A stretch of 64,000 bases of DNA from Hypholoma sublateritium FD-334 SS-4 (Eukaryota > Basidiomycota > Agaricomycetes > Agaricales > Strophariaceae). Numbering within the stretch: position 1 is the stretch's first letter; each line of letters starts with the position of its first letter. The stretch is from positions 108,178 through 172,177 of the forward strand of contig KN817542.1 in the NCBI GenBank assembly GCA_000827495.1. The letters run 5' to 3'. The notes under the pieces are model-generated. The model saw only the letters and a list, made by a program, of their open reading frames with translations. It was not told where the DNA came from and searched no databases. Both the position numbers and the translations under genes were made by a program. Positions 62,401-64,000 of this stretch are shown piece after piece.

Positions 62401-63974
62401 ATGGAAGTTCAGATTCATCTTCTGTATCTTCNACCACTCCCGCCATCGTTGAAGACATGACTATTGTCTTTGGCCATGATCCTCAGTTGAGCGACCGCCC
62501 ACATTCTATCCTGGAAGTCTTCCCAGAGGAACNCGATATGTTGGCNAAATCCGGCAAATCCCCAGACTACTCGACAGGCCTCCTTCGACGACCGAGGGCT
62601 TCGCCTTCGGACCGCCGAACTAATCGCACCTGGTCGATAGTCGAAATGCCTTCAAGTCATCCCAATGGCATCAATTCAGGTATGTCCTTGTGGTCGTTCA
62701 TTACGCAAACAAGTTCTGATTTTGTTTGCAGGCAGAAATGCATGAGAATCATGGCAAATGACCGATTCCATGGACAAGAGCGCCAGTGAAATCATGGCAG
62801 GTCCGATCAGGTCCCAAGTATTCAAAGTCGCGATGGTATCATGATCTATTGTTAACCTTTCTTCTTCTTTCGCCCATTTTTCTCTACTCTTTTTGCTCTA
62901 TCTTATAATCTGACGACAGCATGCTGATACTGCATTTGTCAGCCGTTCACAAACGACTTTCCACGAGCAGACATCCATGAACTCCTCTCGCCTGACATTC
63001 TCCACCAGATCATCAAAGGAGCATTTAAGGACCATCTTGTCACTTGGGTAGAAGCCTACTTGGTTAAGACACATGGTCGACAGAAAGCTGATGAGATTTT
63101 GTCTGATATTGACCNGCGGTATGAATTTCAAATATTATATATCTCTATACATGACTCAATGTGACGTAAAATTATNAGCATTGCTGCAGTTCCTCCATTT
63201 CCTGGGTTGCGCCGGTTTCCTCAAGGCCGAGGTTTCAAGCAATGGACTGGTGATGATTCAAAGGCTTTGATGAAGGTATGCTGCCTATGCGCATGTTATG
63301 GTTACNCCAATGTATTTTTATTGAGTTCCCCCTATAGGTTTTTCTTCCTGCAATTGCTGGGCATGTCCCATCGCAAATTGTCAAGGCACTCCATGCTTTC
63401 CTAGAATTCTGTTACATTGCAAGGAAGAACGTCCATGACGAAACCACTCTTTCGAACCTAAAAAATGCATTAGATTGTTTCCATCACTTTCGTACTATAT
63501 TTCAGGAATCCGGGGTGCGCCCTCAGGGCTTCTCACCATTGCCANGTCAGCATGCCATGGTTCACTATCCGTCACTTATCCNTTTATTTGGTGCACCAAA
63601 TGGCCTATGTTCTTCAATCACCNAGTCTAAGCACATCAAAGCCGTCAAGGAACCGTGGCGTAGATCCAACCATTTCNATGCAATAATGCAGATGATGATT
63701 ACCAATCAACGACTCGATAAAATCTGGGCCATGCAGGTGGACTTCACGAGGCGTCAAATGCTCAAGGGGTCAATAGGTANGCCCTTTCAAAGCTCACTTT
63801 ATATGCACAAGATTTATTGAAGAATTATTTCTAATTGATTCTCAGCATNGCTAGAGCAAAACCCTTCAACTTTGGCTTCGGTTGCCGGGACTAATCACAA
63901 TGCAGAGGATGATGAGGATGGTGTGTCTGAAGGCTCAGCTGCCTTAGGCTCTGTCAAACTTGCTCAAAAGCCAG
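56455..63974 (+). CDS. Plavaka-type transposase, 3' end outside window
   Basis: Ten exons visible: 56455-56770, 56826-56939, 56998-57509, 57573-57774, 57825-58053, 58113-58242, 62943-63118, 63179-63275, 63338-63776, 63846-63974. The N-terminus has a C2H2 finger (CTFASCSKLF..H....H). Then come family blocks: FANHADMLKRID, VWYRDPHDTIKHMLDNPDF, DFMSGDWAWRQS, ILGSDKTTVSVATGQNEYYP, KFRRQLFHSSLS, GLGPYIADYPEQALLACIV, PFTNDFPRADIHELLSPDIL. Apart from n codons the frame is open throughout. Exons 6 and 7 join in phase (VADIV / PFTND) across a 4,700-nt intron, GTATGT..TTTGTCAG. Activity cannot be judged without the 3' end. Confidence 0.85.
58268..58301 (+). repeat. TTTTTC microsatellite
   Basis: A short run of TTTTTC-like units just inside the giant intron, close to its donor, near where the cargo begins. 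Confidence 0.7.
58980..61910 (+). pseudogene. Captured EST1/SMG-like gene with PIN-domain start
   Basis: Inside intron 6 of the transposase, same strand. Recognisable blocks in order: a Ser-rich leader (DYLSASSTSSYAASISSSTF), the TPR-like EST1 N-terminal region (NVFSIQLKRLYRAISNLETK), the EST1 DNA/RNA-binding region (HLQDFIYYAYTFYTGLLEEP, FKSGWLEALGDLAWYRMAVG), DELAAFFATTPRKIMI, MEWVGHKVYERGFWK, and HIVDTNILLSSLSIIALIVE, the first strand and first Asp of a PIN nuclease. Frames change near 60300, in-frame stops occur near 60378 and 61106, and n bases are present. A relic intron survives at 59706-59758. Host relatives work in telomere or nonsense-mediated decay pathways. Non-functional as a protein. 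Confidence 0.75.
61968..62789 (+). CDS. Second captured Ser-rich fragment
   Basis: An ATG-led frame follows the PIN relic directly. It begins MPSLIQEIRASTIVSDFFGL and is rich in Ser/Thr (SSSTHSDGSSDSSSVS, TRTSSPSENIPSSLPNSPAK). A GTATGT..TTTGCAG intron at 62681-62731 can be read, after which the frame stops quickly. No family is recognised. It looks like the 5' part of an unrelated host gene taken up with its intron. Whether it is expressed is unknown. Confidence 0.45.
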   Translation: MPSLIQEIRASTIVSDFFGLWSRDHEHMDSLPKGVRSSVTSSVFSTYFSESSSSLSVXSTRTSSPSENIPSSLPNSPAKKQSRSSTGSTEWPRSLTSDITEVTRYPQSKXSSVISVDTISDAQIITRPCXRPISSSXDSSSTHSDGSSDSSSVSXTTPAIVEDMTIVFGHDPQLSDRPHSILEVFPEEXDMLXKSGKSPDYSTGLLRRPRASPSDRRTNRTWSIVEMPSSHPNGINSGMSLWSFITQTSSDFVCRQKCMRIMANDRFHGQERQ

Positions 63975-64000
63975 GTATGTTAGAATGTAATACTGTTTGC

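Larger units (their letters stand above)
52840..64000. mobile_element. Plavaka-type two-gene DNA transposon with nested cargo, right end outside window
   Basis: Only this part of the window contains n bases, first at 52931 and recurring to 63842. It holds subterminal TTAAG-like motifs on the left, a leftward unknown ORF (53645-56227), a 227-nt divergent promoter, and a rightward transposase (56455 to edge). Plavaka elements are CACTA-like transposons common in Agaricomycetes. The transposase carries a 4.7-kb intron filled with host gene fragments. Left boundary approximate; no clean terminal inverted repeat was found. Confidence 0.75.

Overview
This window looks like the genome of an agaricomycete (Basidiomycota), probably a wood-decay polypore. 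Genes are packed on both strands and split by many introns of about 45-60 nt with GTRNGT donors and YAG acceptors. Proteins resemble basidiomycete families, F-box beta-propeller and kinase-like paralogs are present, and the right end carries a Plavaka-type transposon. The class call is inference from gene content. Products are recognised from memory of families; no database was searched. Exon models were read by hand. For almost all complete genes the exon lengths sum to a multiple of three and the joins restore conserved motifs, which is the main support.

Layout. 0-6.2 kb: a disordered Ser/Pro-rich protein running off the left edge, a UBA-UBX protein, an F-box protein and a doubtful small gene. 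6.4-14.6 kb: Bir1 (survivin-type passenger protein), a multiply broken pseudogene, and Wapl (cohesin release). 14.7-20.7 kb: long-form tRNase Z (13 exons) and a Ytp1-like membrane protein with a 7-nt exon. 20.7-25.4 kb: a decayed F-box relic, then a very GC-rich block with TMA16, MZT1 and a Zds-family protein. 25.9-30.6 kb: two F-box paralogs. 32.2-37.5 kb: an FAD monooxygenase, a cytidylyltransferase-like protein lacking cat residues, and a single-exon F-box-like protein. 37.7-41.7 kb: a Zap1-like C2H2 factor and a leucine-rich-repeat protein. 42.6-51.6 kb: mitochondrial uL23m, Dcr2-type phosphatase, a kinase-like protein and Bud6.

52.8-64.0 kb is a different compartment. It alone contains ambiguous bases (n), and it carries a two-gene mobile element: a leftward ORF of unknown function and a rightward C2H2-headed Plavaka-type transposase. 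The transposase frame is open through ten exons to the window edge, but one intron is 4,700 nt long and holds a decayed copy of a host EST1/SMG-like gene with its PIN-domain start, plus a second Ser-rich fragment. Both keep introns, so capture was at DNA level. This nested, spliced-out gene capture is the most unusual structure in the window.

Functional themes: several neighbours act in chromosome segregation and spindle or polarity control (Bir1, Wapl, Mzt1, Zds, Bud6). They are not obviously co-regulated, and I treat their proximity as unproven.
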